64,000 nucleotides of DNA from Hymenopellis radicata (GCA_015501595.1 JADNRX010000103.1:90590-154589), one strand, 5' to 3'. Counted from the first letter of the stretch, positions 22,014 through 33,783 are shown. Translations and numbers: made by a program. Notes: generated from the sequence alone by a model not told the origin.

Positions 22014-24479
22014 CGGAGGTACATATAATTTACTCGTACGTACAATTTACAGTCAATACCAAAAATTCTTTCGCGTTTTTCTGGTGTGAATATTGTCTTA
22101 CTCAATGGCGTACGCGCTCAGCTGAGACCAGATGGAGGTGGAGCATCTGAGAAGCATACCATTGCCACCTTGTCGGAACCGTCAAAATAAAGATGGCATC
22201 TACCCAAGCAGAAGATAAGTGGGAAACCGAGAGCAATCGCGCCTTGGCAGTCCGGTTCTATTCATGGCGAGTTGGAGCGCGACTCTACGGTAGCACATGG
22301 TAAATACCGGTATACTGCACAATGGGAGTAGACAAGGATGATCCGCATTGCGTTATGAGAACTTGAAGATCATTGAATTATGCAGTGCGGCGAAGAAGGC
22401 TAGCACACTTTGAAGGTACAATGGTCTGGCATATGGCGAATGGGTTTCTGTGTAAAGATGTGGCGGCTGATTAGCCCTTACATACCTCTGGGTGTCACTG
22501 TGAGCTCCGATCACGAGAAAATTCAATGTCACGTAGATGGAAAAATAGATTTTCACCTATAGTGCATGACTTTTTGGTGGATTTGGTTTCAATGTTCTAC
22601 ATTGGTGGATTGTCCTAGACTGAAAATCAACCAATGATTACCTGTATATCATCCATGGCATATTTCTTGCCCTGATAAGCTCTACATACTGTATTGAGCT
22701 CTATAATATTTCTATAATGTGTCTGGGTGTAAGCGGGGTACGTTGCGAACGGTACAACGAGCTTGAGCGAGCACGCTCATTTCTTTCAAGTCCCCTATTC
22801 ATGTTGAAGTTGCGCATGCGGCAGGAACCCGGGTTCGATGATTTTTTCTGACCACAACCCATCACCGCGACTGCGCTCTTGCCCGATGAAGACGAGCGCC
22901 AGCCTGGAACAGGCTGCGCACCTCAATGAGCACTCAGCCAAGCACCCAAGGACTGCTCGATGACCACGGACGAGGATGACGACCTGACCGACCTCACGAG
23001 GATCCCTTCGAGGGCAGGACACCACACGACAACGAGAAGAGACCAGGACGAGGACAAGACCAGGATCAGACGAGACCGAGGACAAGACAAGACCAGGACG
23101 AGGACAAGACAAGACCAGGACGAGGACCAGGCAAGACCAGCACCAGGACCGGACGAGAACATGACGAGGATAACGAACAATAGGACGAGGATACCCGCCG
23201 TGCTAGGATGATCGAGCCCATACCGCACGAACCGCAAATGATACAACCTCGGGAACGCACAACCGGAGGCTCACAACCAGGACCCGCGAAGACGATATGG
23301 ACAGATGCACTTGCAAGGCGATGGTGGTGGTAGGGACCGGCAGCAGCGCACAGTGGGTTTTGATTTCATGTCTTTCTGCTACTTTTCTGAGACGGTTCTA
23401 TGACAGATTGTCGTCATTGTATGGTGCATGCATCTCGTCCATCGCGACACCACTACGTAGACTAGAGTCTCTAGAGTCTCCTTTATCTGTACCCTTCCGT
23501 AGTTTCTTATCTGTTCGGACCGTCATGCAATATCATGTTTTTTATGCCACGACATCGTATGATTAGTTGAGTGATAAAAACATGCCATTAAGACTTATAA
23601 TCAGCGCAGTGGTGTCGGAAAATCAATGTTGGGGCGGGCAAAAATATTCATCGTTGTTTAGTCGAAAATCAACCTATGCATCACGCTAAATGGCCTCCTC
23701 ATTTGAACATGGTTTTTGGCCTTAAGAGGAAGAATCTCAACCTATGAGAGGTACGTGCATTTTCAACCCATGCTACCTACCGTAGGCGGGAAGGCCAAGG
23801 ATGAATTTTGTGTTTCGATCACTTGTGCTCGGGTCCTTCGCGTCACCTTCTGGCCTTACAGTATATGTTCGGGGTATTCTCACTTCATCTCATCTGTATT
23901 TTCATCTAGTACTCGTCCTGTATGCAAATTACCTTGTTATTAGGATGTCTCGGTCAGGCACAGCGCACCCGGCCATACCATGCATTGTTGTCGGCCAAGA
24001 CTTAGACATGTACATACATCGCGTCGGCCACTTACCACGCATCTTCCTCGCCCCACAACGCATCATCACCGCACGAACATGCATTCCACTCCCTCCCGCT
24101 ACGCATCGCCACCCAGGACATCGCTCATCCTTGCCGCCGCATCCATGCCTCTTGATGACCCGTACCATCCATCGTGCTGCCCTCATTCCATGCATACTCC
24201 CTCCATCATCCCCCGTTTGTACTTACATTCAAATCGGACTCACACCACTGTATTCACCCATTAGTTACCTTGCGCACCTAGGCATGTCTTTCCCTGTCTT
24301 TCTGTCACTTTTCGCGGTACTCTAATAAGAAATAGTTCTTTTTCTACCTAAACAAAATACTGAGGGAGAAGCATAACAATACCGCTACATCATACCCCTC
24401 CATTAGCGATCCAAGAGCTAGGGCCTCCGACGGAGAATCGATCCCTGTCCCTTTCACTAAGCTACCTAGCCGGTTCTTA
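22014..24479. other. 2.5-kb gene-poor region
   Basis: No convincing gene. It holds a minisatellite (about 23,030-23,160) and two patches (22,600-22,640 and 23,590-23,790) with the motif AAAATCAACC or TCAACCTATG, which is also dense in the transposon-like insert at 31,662-33,783. The long plus-strand frame 23,801-24,325 has no domain-like features. A 54-base stretch at about 24,419-24,472 is bounded by GCTAGG and CCTAGC and carries a CTCCG-A-CGGAG hairpin. Confidence 0.4.
23030..23160. repeat. Purine/C-rich minisatellite
   Basis: Imperfect tandem units of about 22 bases built on GACCAGGACGAGGACAAGAC repeat across roughly 130 bases. The strand is almost free of T. It reads as repeated Asp/Glu/Arg/Lys on one strand and long Ser/Val/Leu runs on the other, which explains the spurious open frames there. 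Confidence 0.7.
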
Positions 24480-25250
24480 ATGTGACGTTGTATCTTGGGA
24501 TGGATCTTGAATCAGGGACTCGCGCACTCACTTGCCCGACATTGATAAGTGTTTGGGTATGAACTCCCATCATTGGAGAAGAGGATGCTTCTGACGAAGC
24601 GGGCCATACTACGCCATGCCATTGGCCCTCGAGCATACTCACAGACAGAGTATATCCTTCGACCTTGGCCAGTTGGTTGTTCAAATGCACTTTGTACGAG
24701 TCTCGGAGTACGGCGGCGTCGCCCGCAGAGATGACCTGCTCGTTGATGAGTTTCTCCTCATACAACTGAGGCACGGAAGGGCGCGCGGAGATGTGCTCAT
24801 ACATGAGCGGGCTGGTGAGGCTCGGAAGGTCGAGCTCGTTATGGCCCCAAGCTACCCCATCGTTGGTAAGCCAACAGATCCACGACGATGTCCTTCCTGA
24901 AGTATTATAGGCTGTATCCAAACAACACGTCCATAACGCGTACCACGTCGTCCGGTGCATTGATCATTTTGCCGATATTCGAGCAATACATGGAGGCCCG
25001 TGATCGCGCCTGGGATGCGGGGATAGTATAACCAATGCTGTTGTCCACGACGAGACGCACTGTTCCGCCACTGGTGAAATATGGGAGGTTGCTGAGCCCA
25101 AGACTTTCCATGACGATGCCCTGTCCGGTGAACGACGTGTCACCGTAGAGTTGTACACACATGGCGCGGTCTCCTAAGCAGTCATCTGGGGAAGTCTTGA
25201 ATATTGAGATGTCCGCGGCGGGGCATCGCCAAGATGATGTTTGACATAGA
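24480..25250 (-). pseudogene. Fragment of a 2-oxoglutarate dehydrogenase E1 gene (KGD1-like)
   Basis: Minus-strand pieces match the middle of the E1 subunit of the 2-oxoglutarate dehydrogenase complex (thiamine-diphosphate enzyme of the mitochondrial TCA cycle). Visible are CLGDRAMCVQLYGDTSFTG, QGIVMESLGLSNLPYFTSGG, TVRLVVDNSIGYT, GKMINAP, VVDLLAYQRWG, GHNELDLPSLTSPLMYE and LEGQWHGVVWPASSEA. Frames change at least twice (before ADISIFK near 25,210 and with a small insertion between RWG and GHNELD near 24,855). The N-terminal third and everything after about VSARVPDS are missing. No start, no end and broken frames mark it as a relic; a functional copy should exist elsewhere. Confidence 0.8.
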
Positions 25251-25622
25251 AGCTCGGCTGCTGATGAGAACAGGGCGTCGAGTGCGAGTGCGGGCAGAGC
25301 GCGACACCATGGGTTGGAGGACCGTAAAGGCCATGGTTGATGATGGAAGGAGCCATGCATGATGGACCGCGACACCATGATTGACAGCAGGCAGGAGACA
25401 TGCGTTGTAGGGCGCGTCGCCGTAGTTATAGGAAGAATGGTAAAGAGGTGCGAGGCAGAATGTCTATGCTCAAGGAGGTGCTAGCCGGAAGGAAGCTCTG
25501 ATGCAGTTACAGACATCGGCGGTGCGGTCCTCAGAAGGAGCAGGGCCGTCTGCGCGGCTGAGATGCAACCTCGCTCGGTGAACGATGTAACCTCTTGCCG
25601 GGTCATGCCCACAATAGGTTCG

Positions 25623-26072
25623 CTAAGCACAGAGCGCGTAATGCCCGCGTACTTCGATAGCCCACGTCTGCAAGTGGATGATGTGTTCCGTGCGACCAGC
25701 GAGGAGGGTCTTTTCTCGAAGAACGAGAAGACTGATAATGGCTGGGTAGCGGTACTGGAGATCTCCTTCGTATCCCAAGGTCATCATGTCCTCCTTGACG
25801 ATGTACAATGACAAAAGGCGGAATCGGAGGGCAAAGACGTCGTCAGGAACTAGCCCGCGATGGAGTCGGTCGATGGCGATGACGATGAAGCAGTCATCGA
25901 CCTTGGTTTTGAGCTTTTCACATATAGATGCACCCATTTTCGCCCACGCGGCTGTCGTGATGAACTTCTGCACGGCTGCGCCGACAACAGTCCATAAGAC
26001 GGGAAACCCATTAAGGTCCTCCGGACTGTTAGCCCAGGCAATTAAGGTCCTCCGGACTGTTAGCCCAGGCAA
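25623..26072 (-). pseudogene. Unidentified coding relic joined to the dynamin fragment
   Basis: A minus-strand frame of about 140 codons runs on from the dynamin fragment once a 31-base tandem duplication is set aside: WANSPEDLN, then VVGAAVQKFITTAAWAKMG, KVDDCFIVIAIDRLHRGLV, GDLQYRYPAIISLLVLREK. It reads like real protein but I cannot name the family. It could be a former C-terminal part of the dynamin-like gene or a separate broken gene. Confidence 0.4.
26010..26071. repeat. Perfect 31-base tandem duplication
   Basis: attaaggtcctccggactgt and the following 11 bases occur at 26,010-26,040 and again at 26,041-26,071 with no difference. Because 31 is not a multiple of three, it shifts the minus-strand frame within the relic. 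It may be a recent slippage event or an assembly fault. Confidence 0.85.
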
Positions 26073-26079
26073 CGATCTG

Positions 26080-27190
26080 GCCGAAGATGGTGTCGAGGTT
26101 CAGATAAATCTCCTCCGGATCTATGGCTGGTGGAGCAGGCGACAGTGCATCCGCTTCCTCGGAATCCTGCGGCTCAAAGCTCACAGCGGTGCTCTGAGGA
26201 CTGGGATCGTCTTTCTCCTCCGTAATACTCCCATTGTATACGGTCAGCCGGCTAGACGGACGAGAATTTGGGGGAATCATAGCTTGGAATGGGGACAATG
26301 GAGAAGATGCATCAAGTCTGAACGACGACCTGGCGACAGACACCCATCGCGGGTTGGACTTCCTAGAGAATCCACTCAGCCGAGTCGTGATTTCTTCAAG
26401 CCGCTTCTGCTTCGCCTGTAGCTCCGCACAAAGATTGGAAACCTCTGGGTCTTCGGCAAAGTATTCCTTCAAACGCGTCAAAGAGCCCTCTGTGTCGACA
26501 CCCAGGCCCCGACCAAGGCGTCGTTGACGCGTGTAGAGAGTGTAATAACGCCATCATAGTCGATGGCACGGGGAACATTGTCGATGATACGCTTTCATTT
26601 CAAAATCAGACTAGCATGTTCGAGCAAGCGTGGCGTATTGTACCTTGTACGCCACTTGGAAGTACGCACGGACCCCGGCCATCAATACTATTTCCGGACT
26701 TGCAGCCTCAGCCAGTTGATCACTGGTAAGATAAATATGAGGAACGGACTGGCGTTGACTGAAGCCGTCGCAAGTTGTGGCCTTGCCTCTTGGTACTTCT
26801 TCAGGAGCTTTTCGTGGTATGACTCCACATAGTGAGTGTTCAACGTGAACGGATAGTTCTCGAGTGCAAGCAACCACTGCAGATGCTTAGCAGCATTCTC
26901 CTGAAGTTCGTTCAAGAGCTCGTTGACGACATTGCTAGTAGAAGAAGTGTCAGCAATCATCCGAGTATGAGGGCTTATCAACTGACCTAACGCTCTCTTT
27001 TAGGTTGCCGAATCGTCCAAAAGTTTGCTCGATGTTAACGTCAAGCATCTCGCCCAAGCCAAGGAAGACGGCGTCGGCGTAGGTCTCAACGAAGTGAGGC
27101 CAATCTTCGAGACATTGATTGACGAGGTGAGCCTTCGCGTCAAAGGGTACATCAAAAGGAAGCTCGCGCGTGAACGAGCGCCAATATTAT
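26080..27190 (-). pseudogene. 5'-truncated dynamin/Mx-like GTPase fragment (stalk and GED)
   Basis: Minus-strand pieces match the stalk and GTPase-effector part of dynamin-family proteins: RELPFDVPFDAKAHLVNQC, WPHFVETYADAVFLGLGEML, NIEQTFGRFGNLKESV, then HLQWLLALENYPFTLNTHYV, ESYHEKLLKKYQEARP, NVPRAIDYDGV, and RLKEYFAEDPEVSNLCAELQ. The GTPase domain that should come first is absent; the DNA upstream of about 27,190 is unrelated. A Ser/Pro-rich tail follows (LDASSPLSPFQAMIPP). Without the GTPase domain it cannot work as a dynamin, so I call it a relic, though it may still be transcribed. Confidence 0.7.
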
Positions 27191-27495
27191 CTGGACTGCA
27201 CTGGCCTCGTTCCGCTGCTCGAAAAGAGTTGCTCGTTCGTCGGTGGGAGGCAAAAGCGGGACAGGGCGAATGAAGCGGGCTGAACGGGGAGCTGCGCAAC
27301 AGTTGGAGTAGCTGAAGAGCTATGGGAAGTGGATGACAGTGACAAGGTGATAGAGCTGTGTTGTTCCGTTGAGTTGGATGTGTAGGGGTGTTTTGAAAAT
27401 CCTGAGAGCATTGCTAGAGTTGAGACTATTTGCCATCAGTCTCAATTTCTGCCTAAGAGCACCACCGAACCTGGCTCTTGATCCATAAAGTCGAA

Positions 27496-27881
27496 ATACT
27501 GTAGTATTTCGACCATAGTTCACAGGGTGTGACCTGTGACCTTATGAACTTGTTTGGTGGGATGTTCACAGCGGACATACCACTGTGACCCACTGAAAAT
27601 AAGTTCACTAAATTTTTCAATGGCAAGGTTATTTCACAGGTTTTAGGCTGAATCTCAGTATAATTAGAGAAAAATGTGCTATTCTAGACCTAAAATACAC
27701 CAAAAAGGAGAAAATCCTATAAAAACTGCCACCAAGCTCAATTTGAGAGCAAAAGTCCAATTTGTGACCAATTTGGGGCAGGTTCACAGCCAAAAAAAAA
27801 CTAGTGACCTGCTTATGTAATAGGTTCATTTTTTGGGCTCGTGACCTGTGACGTGAACCTATGGTCGAAATACGACAGTAT
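27496..27881. mobile_element. 386-base MITE-like element with about 40-base terminal inverted repeats
   Basis: The left end reads ATACTGTAGTATTTCGACCA then TAGTTCACAGGGTGTGACC. The right end, reverse-complemented, reads ATACTGTCGTATTTCGACCA then TAGGTTCACGTCACAGG. About 35 of 40 positions agree. The interior is A/T-rich, has no coding frame and repeats the words TTCACAG and GTGACCTGTGAC near both ends. The left terminus is itself a near-perfect palindrome (CGAAATACT-GT-AGTATTTCG). Flanks are tcgaa on the left and gccga on the right, so the target duplication is not clear. These are the features of a non-autonomous DNA transposon. Confidence 0.8.
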
Positions 27882-29100
27882 GCCGAACCAATTTCCACTG
27901 GTGTCTCCTCTTCGCGCAGCAACAGTGATGAGAATCAGAGGAATACCCGTAGGGCTAGTGACCAAGTCAAACTATGCTCTGAACAAAACACATACATAAC
28001 ACGTACCATAACATCAAATCGACCGAATCAACTTTCCAGTGGTCATCGCCCTTGAAAAGGGATACAACCGCGATTCTGCAGCCAGCGTGCCTTCAGCGTT
28101 GATCCTAACAAATAGCCTGACATCGGAAGGGTACGAATGGGAAGGAACCGCTGGTTTTATCTGGCCATATACACGTTGTTCATCGCCTGGCAGAGTTGCG
28201 AAAACGGACGATCCCACCTTTGATGTGGAGTACGGGCTGCATACACGTTAAATCAAAGGCCAACCAGCGACTGTTCACGTACTGAAAACGATGAAGCCCA
28301 GTCGCGTTCATTGTTCGAGGTCAAGGTCAACTCGCCTCCTGCGTGGGTGTTAATTTGTTGAGAATTCCCCAAGTGCCCATCGTTGATGCGCCTGGGGTTT
28401 CGGACGCCGTAGCCTGCATTTGTGAAGCATATGAAGCCGTCATCTGCAGACAGCGCCGCCCAAACTACACGAGGATAATGCAGATGATGGAGAAAGAGAT
28501 CAAGATCGGAAGGACCCGAGCACAAGTGATCGAAACACAAAATTCATCCTTGGCCTTCCCGCCTACGGTATGCTACCAACATTGAATTTCCATATACTAT
28601 ACATTGATTTCGGAGGTTGATTTTCGACGTCTCAGGCCTCCACAGTGTGTATGAAGTGGTATTCCGTGTAATTCGCATCCTACCGTAAGGAGAATGGAAG
28701 GTAGGCTATCGGTGCCCTTTGTGATTCAGGCCGCCTTGATCATGATCTAGCTATCGAGCGCTCTCTTAGCAAGTCCGATCTGACTTGGCATCTGTCAAGA
28801 AGCGTGCATTTACTGGAGGGAAGATGCAGCGCCTCTATAGCCGACGCCACTCCACTCACAAATCGGGCTTCTTACTCTGAGTATGACCGCGTCCATGGTG
28901 TGTGAGTCCCTGTTCGTGTCCATATCAAGCGTCGTTAACGCCATCAACATGGACGTTCCCAGTTCGAAAAACGCATCATATACACGACGGCAGCCGAGAC
29001 GAAAGTGCTGCTTCGAGTGCGTGAGGGCGCAGTGTGATGCATGAAGGAACGCAGCGAGACGTTCACAGTTCTCGTGCCTATCGCAGACAGGCCGATCGAA
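27882..29100. other. 1.2-kb region without a clear gene
   Basis: Weak open frames on both strands (for example plus 28,039-28,251) show no recognised motif. A copy of the GGTTGATTTT motif sits at about 28,615. It is probably relic or untranslated DNA. Confidence 0.35.
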
Positions 29101-30099
29101 TTACACATTCTGACAGACTGGGGAGTTGGAGAAAGTCCAGAGATTCAATTCGGTCAATGATAATCCTCCGAAGGCCAGCATGTCGAATACATCTGGGACA
29201 TCGTCTGGAGCCCTTGTAAGACCATTGGAAGCGAAGTACACTTCCACGAGGTTGGGACAGTCCACAAGAACATCATAGTCAGACAAATCCTGAAAAGTCC
29301 CACTATAATGCGTAAGGGAAAACGGCATCCGCATTGCGTATCCAGCATCCCTCACTAAAACCATCGTTCTAGCGAGCATAGGTGCATGAAGAAATGGCTG
29401 TGACAGAGGACGAGTAGTGCTCTGCCCCAGATTGTCACTCATCCTGCGGAAGCCAACCTCCTCAAGAAGAAGTAAGTCGGCACTGGGCGGCGCTGGTAGC
29501 AGCCACTGGATAGCTTCACCGACCGACGTGCCGAAAAGATACAAATAGAGACGCCTGAATCGTCTACACTCCCGCGACAAACAGGACAGCGAAAGTCCAG
29601 ATCCAGCGCATAATCCCGGGAATACGCGAAACATGCCTCTACCCGAGGAACATTGTCTTCCCTAATGGGAAGCCGCAAAGCGACGCTGGACCACAGCGAT
29701 GGGGTAGATATCATGACATCCCGCCAATAAAATCAGACTCTGGAGAGTCTCCGGGGTTGACGAAAGTTGAGATTGGGCGTGGGTGGCCAGGCGTGGGATA
29801 GATGACTTTCGATCAAGGCAGCGTCGAATATGCGAATGAGGATGTCACGAGGAAGCATGCGCACGGGGGCGTACATTGCACGGCGGCGGTCGATGCGTGT
29901 TGACAGTAGTGCGCGATCTCGATGCAAGCCTGCGAGAACCAGATTGAATATTTGCTCGAGGGAGCGGATGCGCTCATCGAGAGGGTTCAATTCGGAGTTT
30001 TCAGTCTCGAGCGTGTCGGGCGAGGAGAGAGGGGGCTGCTTCATGAATCGTAGAACATCGAAGACCTAAAGTACTCGGGGATTCGACCGCGACCGACAT
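29101..30099 (-). pseudogene. Broken F-box-like gene, paralog of the 41,216 and 43,381 genes
   Basis: From ATG 30099 (MSVAVESPSTL) the frame breaks just before VFDVLRFMKQPPLSSPDTL. It then runs through the heptad-like DERIRSLEQIFNLVLAGLHRD, the F-box-like MYAPVRMLPRDILIRIF and DVMISTPSLWSSVALRLPI. It breaks again after ALDLDFRCPVC and resumes at RRFRRLYLYLFGTSVG, then AGYAMRMPFSLTHYSGTF and DYDVLVDCPNLVEVYFASN. The stop comes about 150 residues earlier than in the paralogs, so the C-terminal leucine-rich part is lost. At least two frame shifts and this truncation suggest decay, though single-base errors are common in this window. Confidence 0.65.
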
Positions 30100-30744
30100 A
30101 TTCACAGGCTGGCACCACAGGGATGTCTAAAGAAAAAGCAAGATTTCACAGGAAGAGCTCCCTGATTGCTAATTATATTAATCTAAGAGAGTTGAATTGC
30201 TATCACTGAAAAGGCTCTCTTAATGGACAAGGTATGAAAACTCACGATTTCAACAGGTGGAGGGGAGAAACCAAGTGTAGGCGGGCACGTTGGCGCCCAA
30301 CAACCATCCGGATCACCGGTCCGTACTTACTTCTTTCTAACTCTCACTTGCAATTCAAGTTCCTGCTAATGATAGCTAAATCCCTCATTCTCGCGCGCTG
30401 GCGACGCTTAGACATTGCTGTACTACCCCTCTTGGTGTCTCTGACTCATTGCATTGGCCAACCAACAACAGACCTCTGTCTGTAAATGTACTTACTGCAT
30501 TCAGGAAACCATATCAACAGTGAGTGGTACTCTCTAATTTCTGTTGATCTCTAAAGGCATGCAGGCATTCTCATATTCATGTGTCATTTTGGCACCCGGC
30601 TATAATTGTTCGACTTCTAGCGCGGCTGACGCTGCTGACTAGCCAACGACGGCTTCCCGTGAGAGTGCTGCATAAAGATGCTGCGAGGAAGCTCGTAGAG
30701 CGACGTGCTTTCTTGGGGCTGTCTACCTAGGTTCCCTGTTGACC
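30100..30744. other. Divergent promoter region
   Basis: Between the broken F-box gene (-) and the P450 gene (+). No coding frame accepted; a T/A-rich patch (ctataatt near 30,600) may be the P450 core promoter. Confidence 0.35.
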
Positions 30745-31661
30745 ATGGAGTTGAATCTCTACCTGCCCCTCTTCGTCTTCGCAATTTGCGGTCTGCTTCT
30801 AGCAAAGCACACTCGCAGGCGGCGCTTCCTGCCGCCCGGCCCGAAAGGGTGGCCAATCGTCGGAAACCTGTTTGACCTGCCTTCGCAGAAGGAGTGGTCA
30901 ACATGGGCGCAGTGGAGCAAACAGTACAGTTCGTCCGAGATCAACTCTCGCATTGATGATATGGAACTGATATTACGTTCGTAGGCAGCAAAATCATCTC
31001 TGTTACTGTTCTCGGCCAGCCCATCGTCATCTTGAATGACTTCAAAATCGCGAAAGAACTCCTGGACACGCGATCCGCGATGTACTCTGACCGACCCCCG
31101 TTCCCGATGATTGAGCTCTGCGGGTGGGGAGAAGGCATCTTGCTCCTGCGCTACGGCCCGCTTCTGCGCCTCCATCGCAGACTCGTGCACAAGGTGATTG
31201 GGGAGACCCGTGTATCTCAGGTCTATCATATCCAGGAGGAGGAAACGCGTAAGTTCCTCAGGAACTTGATGAAGAGCCCAAGTGATCTGCATGCTCATAT
31301 ACACGAGCAAGTACTCTTCGGCTCTGCGTTTACTAGTTGGATTGACAATGTTACTACTTAGTAACATCGCGTCGATAGTTCTTCGGATAACGTATGGCTA
31401 CAATGTTGTAGGGCCCAACGATCCGTTGGTTGAAAAAGTCGAAAAAGCGGTGGATGAGTTCTCTCTAGCTGGGTCGCCCGCCTACCTCGTTAACAGCTTT
31501 CCTGCTCGTGAGCTTCCTACCTTCTGCTTTACATGACAGATTAGCTGACCATGCTTTACTAGTGCGATATCTACCCGCCTGGCTGCCTGGTGCTTCGTTT
31601 AAACGAACGGCCGGATTGTGGAAGCAAACCGTAGACTATATCGCACACTATGAGAATGATC

Positions 31662-33783
31662 TAGGTTGGCGATCGACCAAAGATCGGTCTATTGGGTGAC
31701 TTTCCATAACACTGTGTAGATTAAATTCAATCAAAGGTTGAGAAAAAGCTGTCTTGCCGAGCCCGCCGACCGTCCTAAAGGGTCTTCGGCGCTGCTCGCT
31801 CCACTTTTGATGGCAAAACAGTGTCTTCAGATTTCGAGTCTGAAGGAGGGGTGCGCACCCTCCCTCCAGACTCAGATGTAACAAAATGATAGTTTGCACA
31901 TCCGAATTCGGCAGAAGGGAGGCGGCATCGCGTCGGCATGCCGTGTTCATATCCCAATATGATTCAATGTGGATATAACGGGCACCGTGACTGCTGCGCC
32001 ACTATTCAACAACATCGCGGTGTTTGCTGGAGCCTGACTGAGCCAGAATGGCCCCAATAATTTCACCTGAAACAGTGTGAATTCAGTACTGAGGCAATAC
32101 AACAGCCTCCTGCTAGCTAGGTAAACTGGAGAGTCCTTATTTCTTGTGATTGTAGATAAACAGGCTTATGGTTTACATTCTGACTAGATACTCACAATGA
32201 TAACTGCCCCTGACCTGTTTGAAGATGATTTTGAATCTAAAATCGTTATGGAAAGTTATCCATTTTCGGCATTCAACCTATTGTCGGCTGCTCGTAGGTT
32301 GATAACTTTCAACCTAAAATTTTTTGGTCGAGTATTCACCTGTACTACCAACCTAATAAAAGTTACATTTCATCGGGCTCTCGAAACGGCAGTGAGTTCC
32401 GGATCACATGATGTTGGACTTGTCATCTCCGTCGCTTCCGGGTGCTGCCTCTCTCTCTTCAACCACCACTGTCATCGTCATTGCCGCCCACGGCGGTGCC
32501 ATCGCCCGGCCTCGAACGTCAAGCATTTCCTAGTCTCCAATATGGGCGCCGTCGACCACTCTGTCATGTCCTGCGCAACGCCCACAACGGGCACGGAGAC
32601 AACAATTATTCCCGTCCTGACCGTTTGCGATACCGCCCCTTGACCGCCCCCACCCAACTGCAATGTTCACTGGGATCAACCTGGCCGAAACTACCGAGGT
32701 CCGACATTGCCAAAGACGAAACTACCAACACTGCTAAGGCCACACCGCCTATCCTACCGCTTGCTGTTCCTGCCGACGAGGACGAACTGCCCCAAACTCA
32801 CGATACCGTAACATTGCGCTCAAGACGAGGGTCGCCGACAACAACTATCGCATCTTCAACGTCAACGAGGACGAACATCTCCGAAATCGCCTGCGCGTCA
32901 ATGGCCTCAAAAACCTTGTGCTCTCCGTGTCCGACCAGCTAGCCCCACCAACGAGTGCGATACTTCTCGTGGAACACTTCAATGTTTGGACTATGACTCT
33001 CCAAGGATCTGGGCAAACTCCATTTTCCAAGACACCGTGATCATTCTGAAGACGATACGACGGACGACGACTGCAACGATACTATGACAAGTGCGAGAAA
33101 CCGTAAACAAACCGGCGGGGGCTGTCTGGACGACGACGACGTGACGGATGAAGCTGACTAGGTACCGTTCCCAGACGTTCTTCCGGAGAAATCATACTCA
33201 TTTACAGTTTAACCTCTATTCGGAATTCGCTTCTTCGCGCAATGCACCAGGTGAAGGCTGTCCCGCAACGAGTGATGGTGTCGACAGTGAAGGTGATGCA
33301 ACGAGCGCGACGAGTGAATGTGACGCGACGAAGGTGATGCGACGGCCATTCAATGAGCGAAGATGGTAGAGCGGATGCGACGGGCGACGACGATGTCACG
33401 GAGTGTGCAGGATCACTGGTAAACGAACACATGACGGTTATCCGAGCCTATAGGACTGTCAATGGCTTCCGCACTGCTGTAGTTACTGTCCATGTATCTG
33501 GTAGTCAATGCAGACTGTTTTGATCTATACTTCTGCCTGATACTGCATGAATATCATCCAATTCCGCTGCATATATCAACCTAATGCAGATTTAGCTAAG
33601 AATCAACCTAATTTGCGATGAGAACCATCCTATATGGCGGTATAACTGGGTAGGTTGATATTGTCATTCTTAGGTTGGCAATCAGTCAAAGAAGTATAGG
33701 TTGGGCTCCAACCTATTCTTAACCAAACTTAGAGTGAAGTACGACCTAGGCCAGGTTGAAATCATAGGTTGATTATCAACCTA
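31662..33783. mobile_element. Transposon-like insertion within the P450 gene
   Basis: The insert starts near TAGGTTGGCGATCGACC (31,662) and ends near GGTTGATTATCAACCTA (33,783); the two ends are inverted copies agreeing at about 13 of 17 positions. AACCTA/TAGGTT words cluster near 32,270-32,350 and 33,577-33,783. The interior has a hairpin GGGTGCGCACCC (about 31,850) and a 70-codon frame near 32,823-33,040 (KTRVADNNYRIFNVNEDEH) of unknown origin. No transposase was recognised. A target duplication could not be defined, and about 10-25 bases at each junction are unassigned. Confidence 0.6.
33577..33783. repeat. Cluster of TCAACCTA / TAGGTTGA words
   Basis: Within about 210 bases, roughly ten copies of AACCTA or its complement occur in both orientations, for example tcaacctaatgc, tcaacctaattt, gtaggttgatat, cttaggttggc, ataggttgggctccaaccta and ataggttgattatcaaccta. 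Such dense subterminal words are typical transposase-binding sites at element ends. Confidence 0.7.

Noticed and set aside
22795..23260. Ser/Val/Leu-rich minus-strand frames
   Set aside because: They are translations of the purine/C-rich minisatellite and would be open on any frame of such a repeat.
23801..24325. 174-codon plus-strand open frame
   Set aside because: Low-complexity His/Pro/Ser/Leu translation, no domain, no splice or promoter support; lies in a repeat-rich region.
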